Assembly (NCBI GenBank): GCA_002449785.1
Contig: DJXP01000023.1
Coordinates: forward strand, 1 to 38,228
Source: Clostridiales bacterium UBA7001
Lineage (GTDB): Bacteria > Bacillota > Clostridia > TANB77 > CAG-508
Direction of reading: 5' to 3'
DNA length: 38,228 bases
The stretch's first letter is position 1. Every line of letters starts with the position of its first letter. Shown in pieces: positions 21,919 to 28,637 of this stretch. The notes below the pieces were generated by a model that made no database searches, was not told the DNA's origin, and was given only the letters and a program-made list of their open reading frames with translations. The position numbers were made by a program, and so were the translations under genes.

Positions 21919-22431
21919 ATGGAAAGTATAGTTAATAAAAATATAAATTTTAAAGAAAAGAAAGTGTTTTATATTTATGTACATACATGTCCCAATTATT
22001 GGGTGTATGTAGGAATTAGTCAACAACCTAAACAAAGATGGAATAACGGGGAAGGATATCAAAAGAATGAGGAATTTTATAAAGCAATAAAAAAATATGG
22101 ATGGGAAAATATAAAACACGAGATTGTAGCAGAAACTAATTACAGATGGATTGCAAGAGAAATTGAAAGAACTTTAATAACTCATTTTAAAAAGAAAAAA
22201 AGATGCTATAACGAGAATAACATAGAATTAAAATTATTGGAAAATAAAAGTATTAGAAAAACACCGATAAAAAGGGTAGCTCAATATGACAAAAACACAG
22301 GATTAAAAATAAAAGAGTATGATTCAATAAGAGATGCAAGAGATCAAACAGGAATACCAGAACAAGGAATTAGAGCTACATGCTTAAATAAAACGAAAAC
22401 ATCAGGAGGGTATATTTGGAAATATTTATAA
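21919..22431 (+). CDS. GIY-YIG homing endonuclease
   Basis: A 170-residue nuclease. The N-terminal GIY-YIG domain (about 13-90) shows FYIYVHT and WVYVGIS strands (the GIY and YIG equivalents), the conserved arginine in QRW, and a later glutamate in IEREL-like IAREIERTLI. A C-terminal NUMOD/IENR1-type DNA-binding module follows (about 115-170): VAQYDKNTGLKIKEYDSI, then the conserved GGYIWKY end. It is a free-standing selfish nuclease inserted between the late regulator and the control region. A terminator follows downstream. Confidence 0.9.
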   Translation: MESIVNKNINFKEKKVFYIYVHTCPNYWVYVGISQQPKQRWNNGEGYQKNEEFYKAIKKYGWENIKHEIVAETNYRWIAREIERTLITHFKKKKRCYNENNIELKLLENKSIRKTPIKRVAQYDKNTGLKIKEYDSIRDARDQTGIPEQGIRATCLNKTKTSGGYIWKYL

Positions 22432-22648
22432 AAAAATTAAATTTTTTCACAAAAGTGACGGAAAGTGCACAATAAAATACTATATAATTAAGATGTGAAA
22501 AAATATAAGAATACATTTGCTACAAAAAGAGTTGATTAGCTGTGTGCAGTTGGCTCTTTTATTTGCAAAATTAACATAATTATGGTATAATGTATATGTG
22601 AAACATAAATGACACATACTTGTAATATAAATGTAAAAGAATAGGTAC
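22432..22648. other. Intergenic control segment after the early operon
   Basis: No gene is visible. It contains the terminator at 22524-22562 and a promoter-like pair, TTGCAA (22563-22568) and TATAAT (22586-22591) with 17 bases between, immediately before the toxin-antitoxin locus. What that promoter would drive is unclear. Confidence 0.45.
22524..22562 (+). terminator. Terminator of the early operon
   Basis: AAAAGAG and CTCTTTT form the base, with AGCTG and CAGTT pairing around a TGTG loop, followed by a T-rich tail (TTTTATTT). It is downstream of the GIY-YIG gene. Confidence 0.7.
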
Positions 22649-22677
22649 TTGACAATCGAAAAGAACTCTAGTATAAT
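22649..22677 (+). promoter_or_regulatory. Consensus promoter of the antitoxin RNA
   Basis: TTGACA (22649-22654) and TATAAT (22672-22677) with a 17-base spacer, a perfect sigma-A promoter with no gene downstream on this strand before a terminator at 22796. Confidence 0.88.
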
Positions 22678-22683
22678 GTTTAC

Positions 22684-22798
22684 ACGAATTAAAGAGAAGA
22701 GAATCACCTCCTTTCTTGTTCGTAGAAGTTTATAATGTTATTCATTGAAGAAGAACATAAAAAATACTAGGGAATGCAATCTCTAGTATTTTTTTATA
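22684..22798 (+). ncRNA. Predicted type I antitoxin RNA (RNA II-like)
   Basis: An approximately 115-base transcript defined by the 22649 promoter and the 22763-22796 terminator, without a credible coding frame. It carries two segments complementary to the convergent toxin mRNA. ATCACCTCCTTTCT (22703-22716) pairs with the toxin ribosome binding site (13 of 14). The 23-base segment 22723-22745 pairs with the toxin start region (one mismatch and one gap). The two segments are in swapped order relative to the target, as with the dispersed repeats DRa and DRb of the par (Fst) system of plasmid pAD1. It should block toxin translation. Confidence 0.75.
22763..22798 (+). terminator. Terminator of the antitoxin RNA
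   Basis: A 12-bp stem (AAATACTAGGGA with TCTCTAGTATTT-type partner, one G-T pair) with a short loop, followed by seven Ts. Confidence 0.85.
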
Positions 22799-22830
22799 AA
22801 AAACAACCCCACATTGCTGTAGGGTTGTCG
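22799..22830 (-). terminator. Terminator of the toxin mRNA (minus strand)
   Basis: On the minus strand, ACAACCCTAC is followed by an inverted GTGGGGTTGT arm and a TTTTTTATAAAAAAA tail. It converges on the antitoxin terminator with no gap, so the two RNAs end against each other. Confidence 0.8.
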
Positions 22831-22847
22831 ACAGATAAATACATGTA

Positions 22848-22913
22848 CTAATCGAACATCCTTAAGATGTATGCAATAACGATTAGTACTAGAAGTTTAA
22901 TAATGTTACTCAT
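22848..22913 (-). CDS. Small hydrophobic peptide, type I toxin (Fst-like)
   Basis: A 21-residue peptide starting MSNIIKLLVLIVIAYIL and ending RMFD: one membrane-spanning helix with a charged C-terminus, typical of type I toxins. AAAGGTGGTG lies seven bases before the ATG, a strong ribosome binding site. The promoter is at 22958-22987 and the terminator at 22799-22830. The mRNA start region is matched by direct-repeat complementarity in the convergent RNA from 22649. It would act at the membrane if the antitoxin RNA decays, and thus could stabilise the prophage or act in phage defence. It is shorter than Fst (33 residues) and no sequence homology is claimed. Confidence 0.75.
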   Translation of the reverse strand: MSNIIKLLVLIVIAYILRMFD

Positions 22914-22957
22914 CTTTTATCACCACCTTTCTGGATGACAGAAGAAAGAACAAAAAC

Positions 22958-22987
22958 ATTATACTATAATCAAAATAAGATTTGCAA
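22958..22987 (-). promoter_or_regulatory. Promoter of the toxin mRNA (minus strand)
   Basis: On the minus strand, TTGCAA (22987-22982) and TATAAT (22963-22958) are separated by 18 bases. It gives a leader of about 38 bases before the toxin ATG. Confidence 0.75.
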
Positions 22988-23008
22988 CATAAAATAGAAA
23001 AAAGTCGA

Positions 23009-23043
23009 AAAAGGAACTTATCAGAAATGGTAGGTTCTTTTTA
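23009..23043. terminator. Hairpin with T-run, possible terminator
   Basis: GAACTTA pairs with TAGGTTC (one G-T) around about 9 bases, followed by TTTTTT on the plus strand. The opposite strand is also T-rich beyond the stem, so it may work in both directions. Confidence 0.5.
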
Positions 23044-23078
23044 GTTGAATAAATAGAAAAAAAGAAATATCTTTAGAG

Positions 23079-23120
23079 GAGCTGTGTTGTAGATTTATTT
23101 TACAGCATAGCTCTATTTTT
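23079..23120 (+). terminator. Strong hairpin terminator before the structured RNA region
   Basis: GAGCTGTGTTGTA (23079-23091) pairs with TACAGCATAGCTC (23101-23113) over 13 pairs (two G-T), loop of 9, then TATTTTT. It insulates the late region from upstream transcription. Confidence 0.75.
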
Positions 23121-23160
23121 CTAAATAAGATTATTAACCATACTAGATAAGTTAATATAA

Positions 23161-23600
23161 ATTAGTTCATTAGAACTCTCATAAAGAAACTCCTTTTATT
23201 TTTTTGTATAAACTATTGCAAATAACACGAGAGCCGATTCTAGTTGAGGCTAAATATAAATAGTATGAAGTGATATAAAAATGGAGACGAAATAAATACT
23301 AGTTCAGTAATCTCAGAAACCTACAAAAAACTGATTGAGTGCTAGCTGTAAGCAGGTGCGTAAGGAATAACTTATATATCATTTCATAGTGTCTATATGA
23401 CACCACATAAACGGCTATTATCTTATTGGAGATAGGCTGAATACTACCGATAAGGTAGTATGAAATAATATATAAAAAATAGCTGTGTACGGGTCTAACA
23501 TATTAAGTTATGGTCAATATCTGAGCCTGCAACCTATAAGGACAAAGACTAACAGGACTGGTGGAGAGCAGAACCACCTATATTATTTCATAGTGCTTTA
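23161..23600 (+). ncRNA. Candidate large structured RNA or structured late leader
   Basis: About 440 bases without a gene, dense in complementary segments. TATGAAGTGATATA (23264-23277) pairs with 23375-23388 (14 pairs, one G-T). GAAATAATATA (23462-23472) pairs with TATATTATTTC (23579-23589). ATACTACC pairs with GGTAGTAT (23441-23461). Smaller hairpins lie at 23389-23403, 23413-23437 and 23560-23578 (GGTGG/CCACC). The two long helices each close a domain that contains a TAGCTGT element and is followed by TTTCATAGTG, suggesting a duplicated architecture. Giant phage RNAs such as ROOL and GOLLD occur at comparable places near terminase genes; I cannot assign it to either. It might instead be the 5' leader of the late mRNA. 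Confidence 0.55.
23164..23212 (+). promoter_or_regulatory. Possible late promoter with activator dyad
   Basis: The dyad AGTTC-ATTA-GAACT (23164-23177) lies about 30 bases before TATAAA (23207-23212). No consensus -35 is present. This would suit a promoter that needs the ArpU/RinA-like activator, but it is a weak call. Confidence 0.3.
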
Positions 23601-23624
23601 TTTAAGTAAAAAGGAGTGATATAT

Positions 23625-23831
23625 ATGTCTCCAGAAGTAATGATAAAAAGATATGAAAAAGAAATGTGCAGTAATTGTAAAGCAAAATGTACAAAAGGAA
23701 TAGTAATATTTACACAAAAAGTAGAAGTAGAAAATGAAATAAAAGAAATAGTATGTGCAAAATGTGTGGATTATGAAAGAAAAGATAAAGCTAAAAGTGT
23801 AAAACCAGTTTCAAATTGGCAGGAGTGGTAA
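23625..23831 (+). CDS. Small zinc-ribbon protein, first late gene
   Basis: A 68-residue protein. ATG 23625 is used since AAGGAG ends eight bases upstream; GTG 23616 overlaps that site. Two cysteine clusters (CSNCKAKC and VCAKC) make a likely zinc ribbon, within a basic protein (EVMIKRYEKEM start). Its role is unknown; the position suggests transcription regulation or packaging help. Confidence 0.65.
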   Translation: MSPEVMIKRYEKEMCSNCKAKCTKGIVIFTQKVEVENEIKEIVCAKCVDYERKDKAKSVKPVSNWQEW

Positions 23832-23832
23832 A

Positions 23833-24055
23833 ATGGCAGAGCGATTTGAAGTAAATGATAAATTGATATTTACAGGACATGAGTATAATATAGCTAAGAT
23901 ATATAACTACGAGGATTTATTTAAAGATAAAGAATTGATAGTTGAAAACATATTAAGATGTCCATGCGAAAAAAATGATAATGATAAAATAAAATTTAAA
24001 GAGATAGAGCGGGTATTATCGCTCTGTCTTTTTTAGTAGAAAGGAGACGAAATGA
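23833..24055 (+). CDS. Small hypothetical protein ending at a sixth in-frame CGG
   Basis: The protein begins MAERFEVNDKLIFTGHEYN and has a beta-rich SH3-like sequence with CPCEKNDND. In frame 0 it passes through EIE, CGG (24010), VLSLCLF and stops at 24036 (67 residues). If the C of CGG is skipped it reads EIEGYYRSVFF-SRKETK and stops at 24055, overlapping the next ATG as ATGA (73 residues). The CGG lies in the 5' arm of a terminator-like hairpin, so its presence may reflect that structure instead of recoding. I give the larger extent; either end is possible. Confidence 0.5.
24005..24034 (+). terminator. Terminator-like hairpin at the gene end
   Basis: AGAGCG (24005-24010) pairs with CGCTCT (24020-24025), loop of nine, followed by GTCTTTTTT. 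It overlaps the end of the small gene at 23833 and could attenuate the late transcript. Confidence 0.65.
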
Positions 24056-24276
24056 AAAGTTTATTTGAAGTATTAAATAAGAACCTAGGAAAAGATTACA
24101 AGAATATTGATGAAATGATAGCAGATGGAGCAAACCTAGATGGAGAAATAATAATGCAAACAGTATATCAATATATGTTATATCAAGAACAATTAAATAG
24201 AATTGATCCAGAGCTAATAAAGATTGCAATAAATGTAATAAAAGAAAAAGCAGGAGAAGAAAAACAAGATGTATAG
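24052..24276 (+). CDS. Small hypothetical protein
   Basis: A 74-residue acidic helical protein (MKSLFEVLNKNLGKDYKN) with AAAGGAG upstream. It overlaps the following HNH gene by 8 bases. No motif is recognised. It is in the packaging region. Confidence 0.65.
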   Translation: MKSLFEVLNKNLGKDYKNIDEMIADGANLDGEIIMQTVYQYMLYQEQLNRIDPELIKIAINVIKEKAGEEKQDV

Positions 24277-24598
24277 TCCAGAGCAGATAAGACAATTAAT
24301 TGCAGAAGGAAATAAAAAGAAGTTCTATGATGATAGTTACTGGAAGAAGTTATCAAAAGAAATATTAGAAAGAGATAACTTCGAATGTCAAGAATGTAAA
24401 AAAGAAGGAAAGCTAACAATAAAACAACACAAAAAGAAATTAGATATACATCATATAAAAGAGTTAGAAACAAATCCAGAGTTAGCATATGTAAAAAGTA
24501 ATTTAGAAACAGTATGTGTACATCATCACAATATATTAGATAATAAAACATTTAATGCAAGCAAGAAAGAAAAGTTTATGAATGAGGAGAGATGGTGA
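24269..24598 (+). CDS. HNH endonuclease of the packaging module
   Basis: A 109-residue HNH nuclease: ILERDNFECQECKKEG (zinc cysteines), LDIHHIKELE (the paired histidines), NLETVCVHHHN (third cluster). This type sits just before the terminase genes of many HK97-like cos phages, where it works with the terminase in genome cleavage at cos. The lone zinc pair and HNH core are intact. The start follows GGAGAAGAAA. Confidence 0.85.
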   Translation: MYSPEQIRQLIAEGNKKKFYDDSYWKKLSKEILERDNFECQECKKEGKLTIKQHKKKLDIHHIKELETNPELAYVKSNLETVCVHHHNILDNKTFNASKKEKFMNEERW

Positions 24599-24883
24599 AT
24601 GGAAACAGATGAAGGGATATTAAAAAGACATTTAGAAAATTTACAGTCAAGTACTAAAGCAGATGATGAGGATGGATGTAAAATAATAGATACAATAAGT
24701 AGAATGATAAATATATTTCATGACAATGTATTGGTATCAAATAAAGCAGAATTGATGATTATAGCAAATAATGGATGTATAGATATATATCAAAGAGGAG
24801 TGAAATTAAATAATGTCCGTAAAGCAAAATTAGAATACAATACGGAAGAAACTATTAGTTTACAGATAGAACAAAGTATTTAA
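24599..24883 (+). CDS. Hypothetical protein between HNH and TerS
   Basis: A 94-residue protein with GAGGAGAG upstream. Its N-terminal half is helical (LKRHLENLQSSTKADDEDG), and the C-terminal half beta-rich (AELMIIANNGCIDIY). No known family is recognised. The position suggests a helper in packaging or an inert insertion. Confidence 0.6.
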   Translation: METDEGILKRHLENLQSSTKADDEDGCKIIDTISRMINIFHDNVLVSNKAELMIIANNGCIDIYQRGVKLNNVRKAKLEYNTEETISLQIEQSI

Positions 24884-24900
24884 GAAAGGAATGATAAGAT

Positions 24901-25332
24901 ATGCCGAGAGCAAAGAAAGTAAAACCAATTGAGGAAGAATTAAAAGAAAATGAAATCAAAGTAAATGAAGTAGAAGCGGAAGTTGATACAGATACTAAGA
25001 ATGAAGAAGCGGAAAATATAAGAGAAATGGAACTAGAAATATATAAGAAAGTATATAAGGTTTCAGAACTCCTAGAGCTTACAGAAAAGAAAGACAAGAC
25101 TTATGCAGAAAAAGAAATTGTAAATAGATTTAGGGAGTTAATGCTTAATTACTATAGAGGAATAGAATATGCAACACTAAGAAACTGTTGTGGTAAAACA
25201 TACACGGTAGAAGAATTAAAAGCTAGAATAGACTATGACATTATAGATAGAAGATGCAGTAGAGGTAATATGAGGTTCGATAAGGTGACAGTTGATACTG
25301 TAATTGCTTATGTAGAAAAATATAATAAATAA
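24901..25332 (+). CDS. Hypothetical protein upstream of TerS
   Basis: A 143-residue protein. A Lys/Glu-rich disordered N-terminus (about 1-45) is followed by a helical domain with a cysteine pair (LRNCCGKTYTVEELKARID) and a terminal basic DNA-contact-like helix (RGNMRFDKVTVDTVIAYVEKY). AAAGGAATG lies upstream. It may bind DNA, but no family is recognised. Confidence 0.6.
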   Translation: MPRAKKVKPIEEELKENEIKVNEVEAEVDTDTKNEEAENIREMELEIYKKVYKVSELLELTEKKDKTYAEKEIVNRFRELMLNYYRGIEYATLRNCCGKTYTVEELKARIDYDIIDRRCSRGNMRFDKVTVDTVIAYVEKYNK

Positions 25333-25439
25333 TATACCCCCATTAAAAACTTTTGCTGATTTTTTTAACCTCTATTGAACGAGGAGCTTTTACATAAAAA
25401 CAGAATTTTTGAAAAATTTTGCTCGAAGGGAGGGTGAAA
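25333..25439. other. Gap before TerS, candidate cos region
   Basis: A gap of 107 bases with a CCCCC run (25337-25341), a T-run, and a small dyad CCTC/GAGG (25371-25385). With an HNH gene, a P27-type TerS and TerL adjacent, packaging at a cos site is expected and this gap is a plausible place for it. No cohesive end can be fixed from sequence alone. Confidence 0.3.
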
Positions 25440-25784
25440 TTGAAAATGCCTAGGAAAAAAGAAGAAAATCTGGAAATTTATGATGAGTTAGAAAAGGAGC
25501 TAAAAGAACAGCTTATAACTAACAATAATTATAATAAAGTTACTAAAGAATTAGTAGAAAAATATATCAAGTATACTAAAATAGAAGACAAGTTAATTAA
25601 AGACATTGATAAAAGAGGTGTAAATGTAACTTGGAACAATGGTGGAGGACAGAAAGGCGTTAAAAGAAATGATAGTATACAGGAATCTACCAAAGTTAAT
25701 GCTCAAAAATTAAAAATACTTGATAAGTTGGGAATAAAAGCACCTGAAACGAAAGCCGATGGTGATGAAGACTATGAAGTATAA
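25440..25784 (+). CDS. terS: Terminase small subunit, P27 family
   Basis: A 114-residue DNA-recognition subunit. TTG 25440 follows GGGAGGG by six bases; ATG 25446 is the alternative. P27-type features are the basic N-terminus (PRKKEENLEIYDELEKELKEQL), a middle helical segment (LVEKYIKYTKIEDKLIKDI), the NGGGQKGVKRNDSI loop and a closing KLKILDKLGIKAPE. It recognises the packaging site and recruits TerL. It overlaps TerL by 26 bases. Confidence 0.85.
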   Translation: MKMPRKKEENLEIYDELEKELKEQLITNNNYNKVTKELVEKYIKYTKIEDKLIKDIDKRGVNVTWNNGGGQKGVKRNDSIQESTKVNAQKLKILDKLGIKAPETKADGDEDYEV

Positions 25785-27439
25785 TCAATATATAGATAGA
25801 TGGTTTGAAATTGTAGAAAATGAAGAAATACCAGTTTGTGAAGAACAAAAAATGATGGTTAAATGGCTAAAGAATAAGTTAGATACAGAAAATATCATAA
25901 TCAAAGAAGAAGAAATTGAAAAAGCTATTATAACTAAGGAAAAATGGTTTCCATATCCATTATTGGATTGGGAGAAGTTTTTGGATGCATGCGAATATGG
26001 TTTATATTATGAAGATGGTTCATTAGTATTTAATGAGTTTTTTATTGAGGCAGGAAGAGGTTTTGGTAAGAATGGTTATATAAGTACGGAGGCATTTTAT
26101 CAGACAACTAAACAGCACGGAATTAAGAATTATGATATAGACATAATAGCAACATCAGAAAGCCAAGCAAAAACATCATTCATGGATGTTCATGAATTGA
26201 TAGAAGACAATCCAAAGCTTAAAAGAGCTTATACTACTACACTAGAAGAAATAAAGAACAAAACTACAAAATCAACTATAAATTACAATACGAGTAATTC
26301 TAAGACCAAAGATGGTAGAAGACCACGGACATGTTTTTTTTGATGAAATACATGCCTATGAAGATTATAAAAACATTAAAGTACATACATCAGGTGGAGG
26401 AAAAAAGCCAAACTTTAGGATAACATACATAACCACAGATGGAGATATAAGAGACGGAGTTATTGATGATTACAAAAAAGAAGCTAGAGATGTTTATACA
26501 GGTGTAATCAAAGATTCAAGAACTCTTTTTTTTATATGCAAACTTGATAACGAAAAAGAAGTAGAAAATCCTAAAAACTGGATTAAAGCTAATCCATCTC
26601 TTACTGTATTTAAGGATTTAATGATTACTATGATGACTGAATATAAAAATGCATTGAGAAGACCATCATTGTATCATGAGTTTCTAACTAAAAGAATGAA
26701 TATTCCACACCAAGATGAAACAAGAGTAGTCGCTAAGTGGGAAGATATTGTTGCTACAAATCAAGAAATACCAGAATTAGAAGGAGAATCTTGTATTGGT
26801 GGATTAGACTACGCAAGCGTAAGAGATTTCTGTGGAGTTGGATTACTGTTTAAGAAAAATGGCAAGAAAATATGGCTTTCACATACATTTATAAATCGCA
26901 ATAGTCCACATCTACCATTAGTAAAAAAAGAAGTTATTGAAGAAGCTGATTCTAAAGGCGAAATTACATGGTTAACAACACCAACAATCCCGCCAGAAGT
27001 TGTAGCACAATGGTTTATAGACAATATGGCAAAATACAATATTATAGCAATAGCAATAGATAAAGTAAAAGCTAATTATTTTATAGAAGCATTTGAAAAG
27101 GTAGGATTAACATTAAGAACAAAAACAAATAAAACTGGCGAAATAGTAATAGTACGAAGTGGTGAGTTCACAGATACAATGGTTTATGGAGTTTTAGAAG
27201 ATTGGTTTTCAAATCATACACTAATTTTTGGCGATAGTACATTAATGCGATGGTATGTAAATAATACAGCCGTAGAACCTAGAAAAAATGGAAATAAAGC
27301 ATTTATAAAGATAGAACAACAAAGTAGAAAAAATGACGGATTTATGGCATTTACACATGCAACAAGTATACAAAGTGAGTTGAAAGAAACTCAAACTATA
27401 GATGAAGATTATTTAAAATCTTTTCTAAAAGCATATTAA
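25759..27439 (+). CDS. terL: Terminase large subunit, expressed by +1 frameshift at CGG
   Basis: Frame 0 (ATG 25759; 25765 and 25774 possible) carries the Walker A-like EAGRGFGKNG (residues about 97-106) and adenine-motif region. It reaches TKDGRRP and then CGG (26326), stopping five codons later. Omitting the C gives GHVFFDEIHAYEDY, completing the Walker B (VFFDE). The remainder is intact: the ATPase coupling segment, the nuclease start IGGLDYASVRDF and catalytic aspartates in AIAIDKVKA and KNDGFMAFTHA. The joined length is 559 residues, normal for this TerL family. Frame 0 alone lacks Walker B and nuclease. TerL pumps DNA into the prohead and cuts it. Confidence 0.92.
26320..26329 (+). other. 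+1 frameshift site (AGA CCA CGG A) in terL
   Basis: AGA CCA is followed by in-frame CGG and A. Omitting the C gives GGA (Gly) and opens the Walker B frame. The 11-mer AAGACCACGGA is identical to that at the dnaB site. Confidence 0.85.
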
Positions 27440-27452
27440 GGGGGGTGACGTT

Positions 27453-28637
27453 TTGAGTTTTATAGAAAACGCAGCAGAATACATGCGAAGATGGTTTAAT
27501 AAGGATAATGAAATATGTTTAAGTCAATGTATAGATTTGATAAATGATACTTGCTACAAAGAGTTAGGGTTACGAAAAGTAATTTCTTTGTTAGCAAGTT
27601 CTTTTGTTAGTACTGAGTTTAGAACATACGAAGAACATGAAGAAGTAAAAAAGAATATGTACTATAAATTTAATGTTTCACCGAACTTAAATTCTAATAA
27701 ATATGATTTTTACTTTAAGTTTATGCAACAGTTAATAAGAAAGAAAGAATGCTTAATAATAAGAGTAAATGATCAATTATTTGTTGCAGATAGTTTTGAA
27801 AAAAAGAAATATGCGCTTAAAAATTATACTTTTGAAAGCGTTGCAATAGATGGATATCAATTAAAAGACAAGTTCTATATGGATGATGTTTTTTATTTTA
27901 GTTTAAATGATGAAAGACTTGAGGCATTAATAAATTCAATTGATAATAATTATTCTGAAATATTAAGTGCAATGCAAAATGCATATGTACGAGATAGGTT
28001 AAGAAAAATAATTGTTAATTTTGATTCTACTAACAATTTAAATAAAGGTAAAGATAATGATTTGCAAAATTTGATAGATAGTTTAATAAAACCATTTATT
28101 GAAGGAAAAAGAAATGTATTAACATTGCCAAAAGGAATATCACTTACTAATTTGGATGAAAAGACATCTAAAAATAGCGAAGATTCTGTAAGTCAGATGA
28201 AAGAAGCGGGAAAGGAAATATTTGAGAATATTGCATCGATATTTAATATTCCTGTTGATTTACTTTATGCAAATAAAAATGAATTAAAAGAACAAGAACA
28301 AAGTTATATGACACATGCATTTAAACCATTTGCATTAATGTTTAATTCTGAAGTTAATAGAAAAGCATATTCTAAAAATCAATTTATTAAAGGAACATAT
28401 ATGAAAGCAGATTTATTAACAACTGAATTTATAAACTGGTTAAGTAATGCTGAGTCAGTAGAACAGTTATTTAGAATAGGTTTCTCTCATAATCGATTAT
28501 TAAGCAAATTAGGGGAGGAACAATTACAGGAAGAATGGGCTAATAAATCATATGTAACTAAGAATTATATGACAGTTGAAGGGGGTGAGGAAGAGAATGA
28601 AGAATATAGTGAACAAAATTCAACAGTCAGCAAATAA
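27453..28637 (+). CDS. Portal protein (HK97 type)
   Basis: A 394-residue protein forming the dodecameric portal at the capsid vertex. A TTG start at 27453 follows GGGGGTGA. The family layout is visible: an N-terminal wing (YKELGLRKVISLLASSFVSTEF), a central beta part, a DNA-channel helix region (NLDEKTSKNSEDSVSQMKEAG with IFNIPVDLLYANKNE), and a C-terminal LSNAESVEQLFRIG then an acidic tail. Its length is a little short of the usual 400-430. It overlaps the protease gene. Confidence 0.88.
   Translation: MSFIENAAEYMRRWFNKDNEICLSQCIDLINDTCYKELGLRKVISLLASSFVSTEFRTYEEHEEVKKNMYYKFNVSPNLNSNKYDFYFKFMQQLIRKKECLIIRVNDQLFVADSFEKKKYALKNYTFESVAIDGYQLKDKFYMDDVFYFSLNDERLEALINSIDNNYSEILSAMQNAYVRDRLRKIIVNFDSTNNLNKGKDNDLQNLIDSLIKPFIEGKRNVLTLPKGISLTNLDEKTSKNSEDSVSQMKEAGKEIFENIASIFNIPVDLLYANKNELKEQEQSYMTHAFKPFALMFNSEVNRKAYSKNQFIKGTYMKADLLTTEFINWLSNAESVEQLFRIGFSHNRLLSKLGEEQLQEEWANKSYVTKNYMTVEGGEEENEEYSEQNSTVSK

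Noticed and set aside
22586..22591. Promoter TTGCAA/TATAAT at 22563-22591 as the main toxin-antitoxin promoter
   Set aside because: The perfect promoter at 22649 lies downstream and fits the antitoxin RNA better; this one is kept only as a possible extra promoter.
23161..23600. Group I or group II intron
   Set aside because: I found no recognisable domain V, no P-Q-R-S core, no intron-encoded protein and no interrupted gene flanking the region.
22430..23620. tRNA genes in the noncoding region
   Set aside because: No T-loop consensus (GTTCRANNC) with an acceptor stem was found here or elsewhere in the window.
4512..26329. CGG as a normally decoded or reassigned sense codon (Arg, Trp or Gln)
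   Set aside because: In all five clear cases frame 0 reaches a stop within 2-13 codons after CGG and the conserved protein continues in +1, so a triplet reading does not restore the protein.
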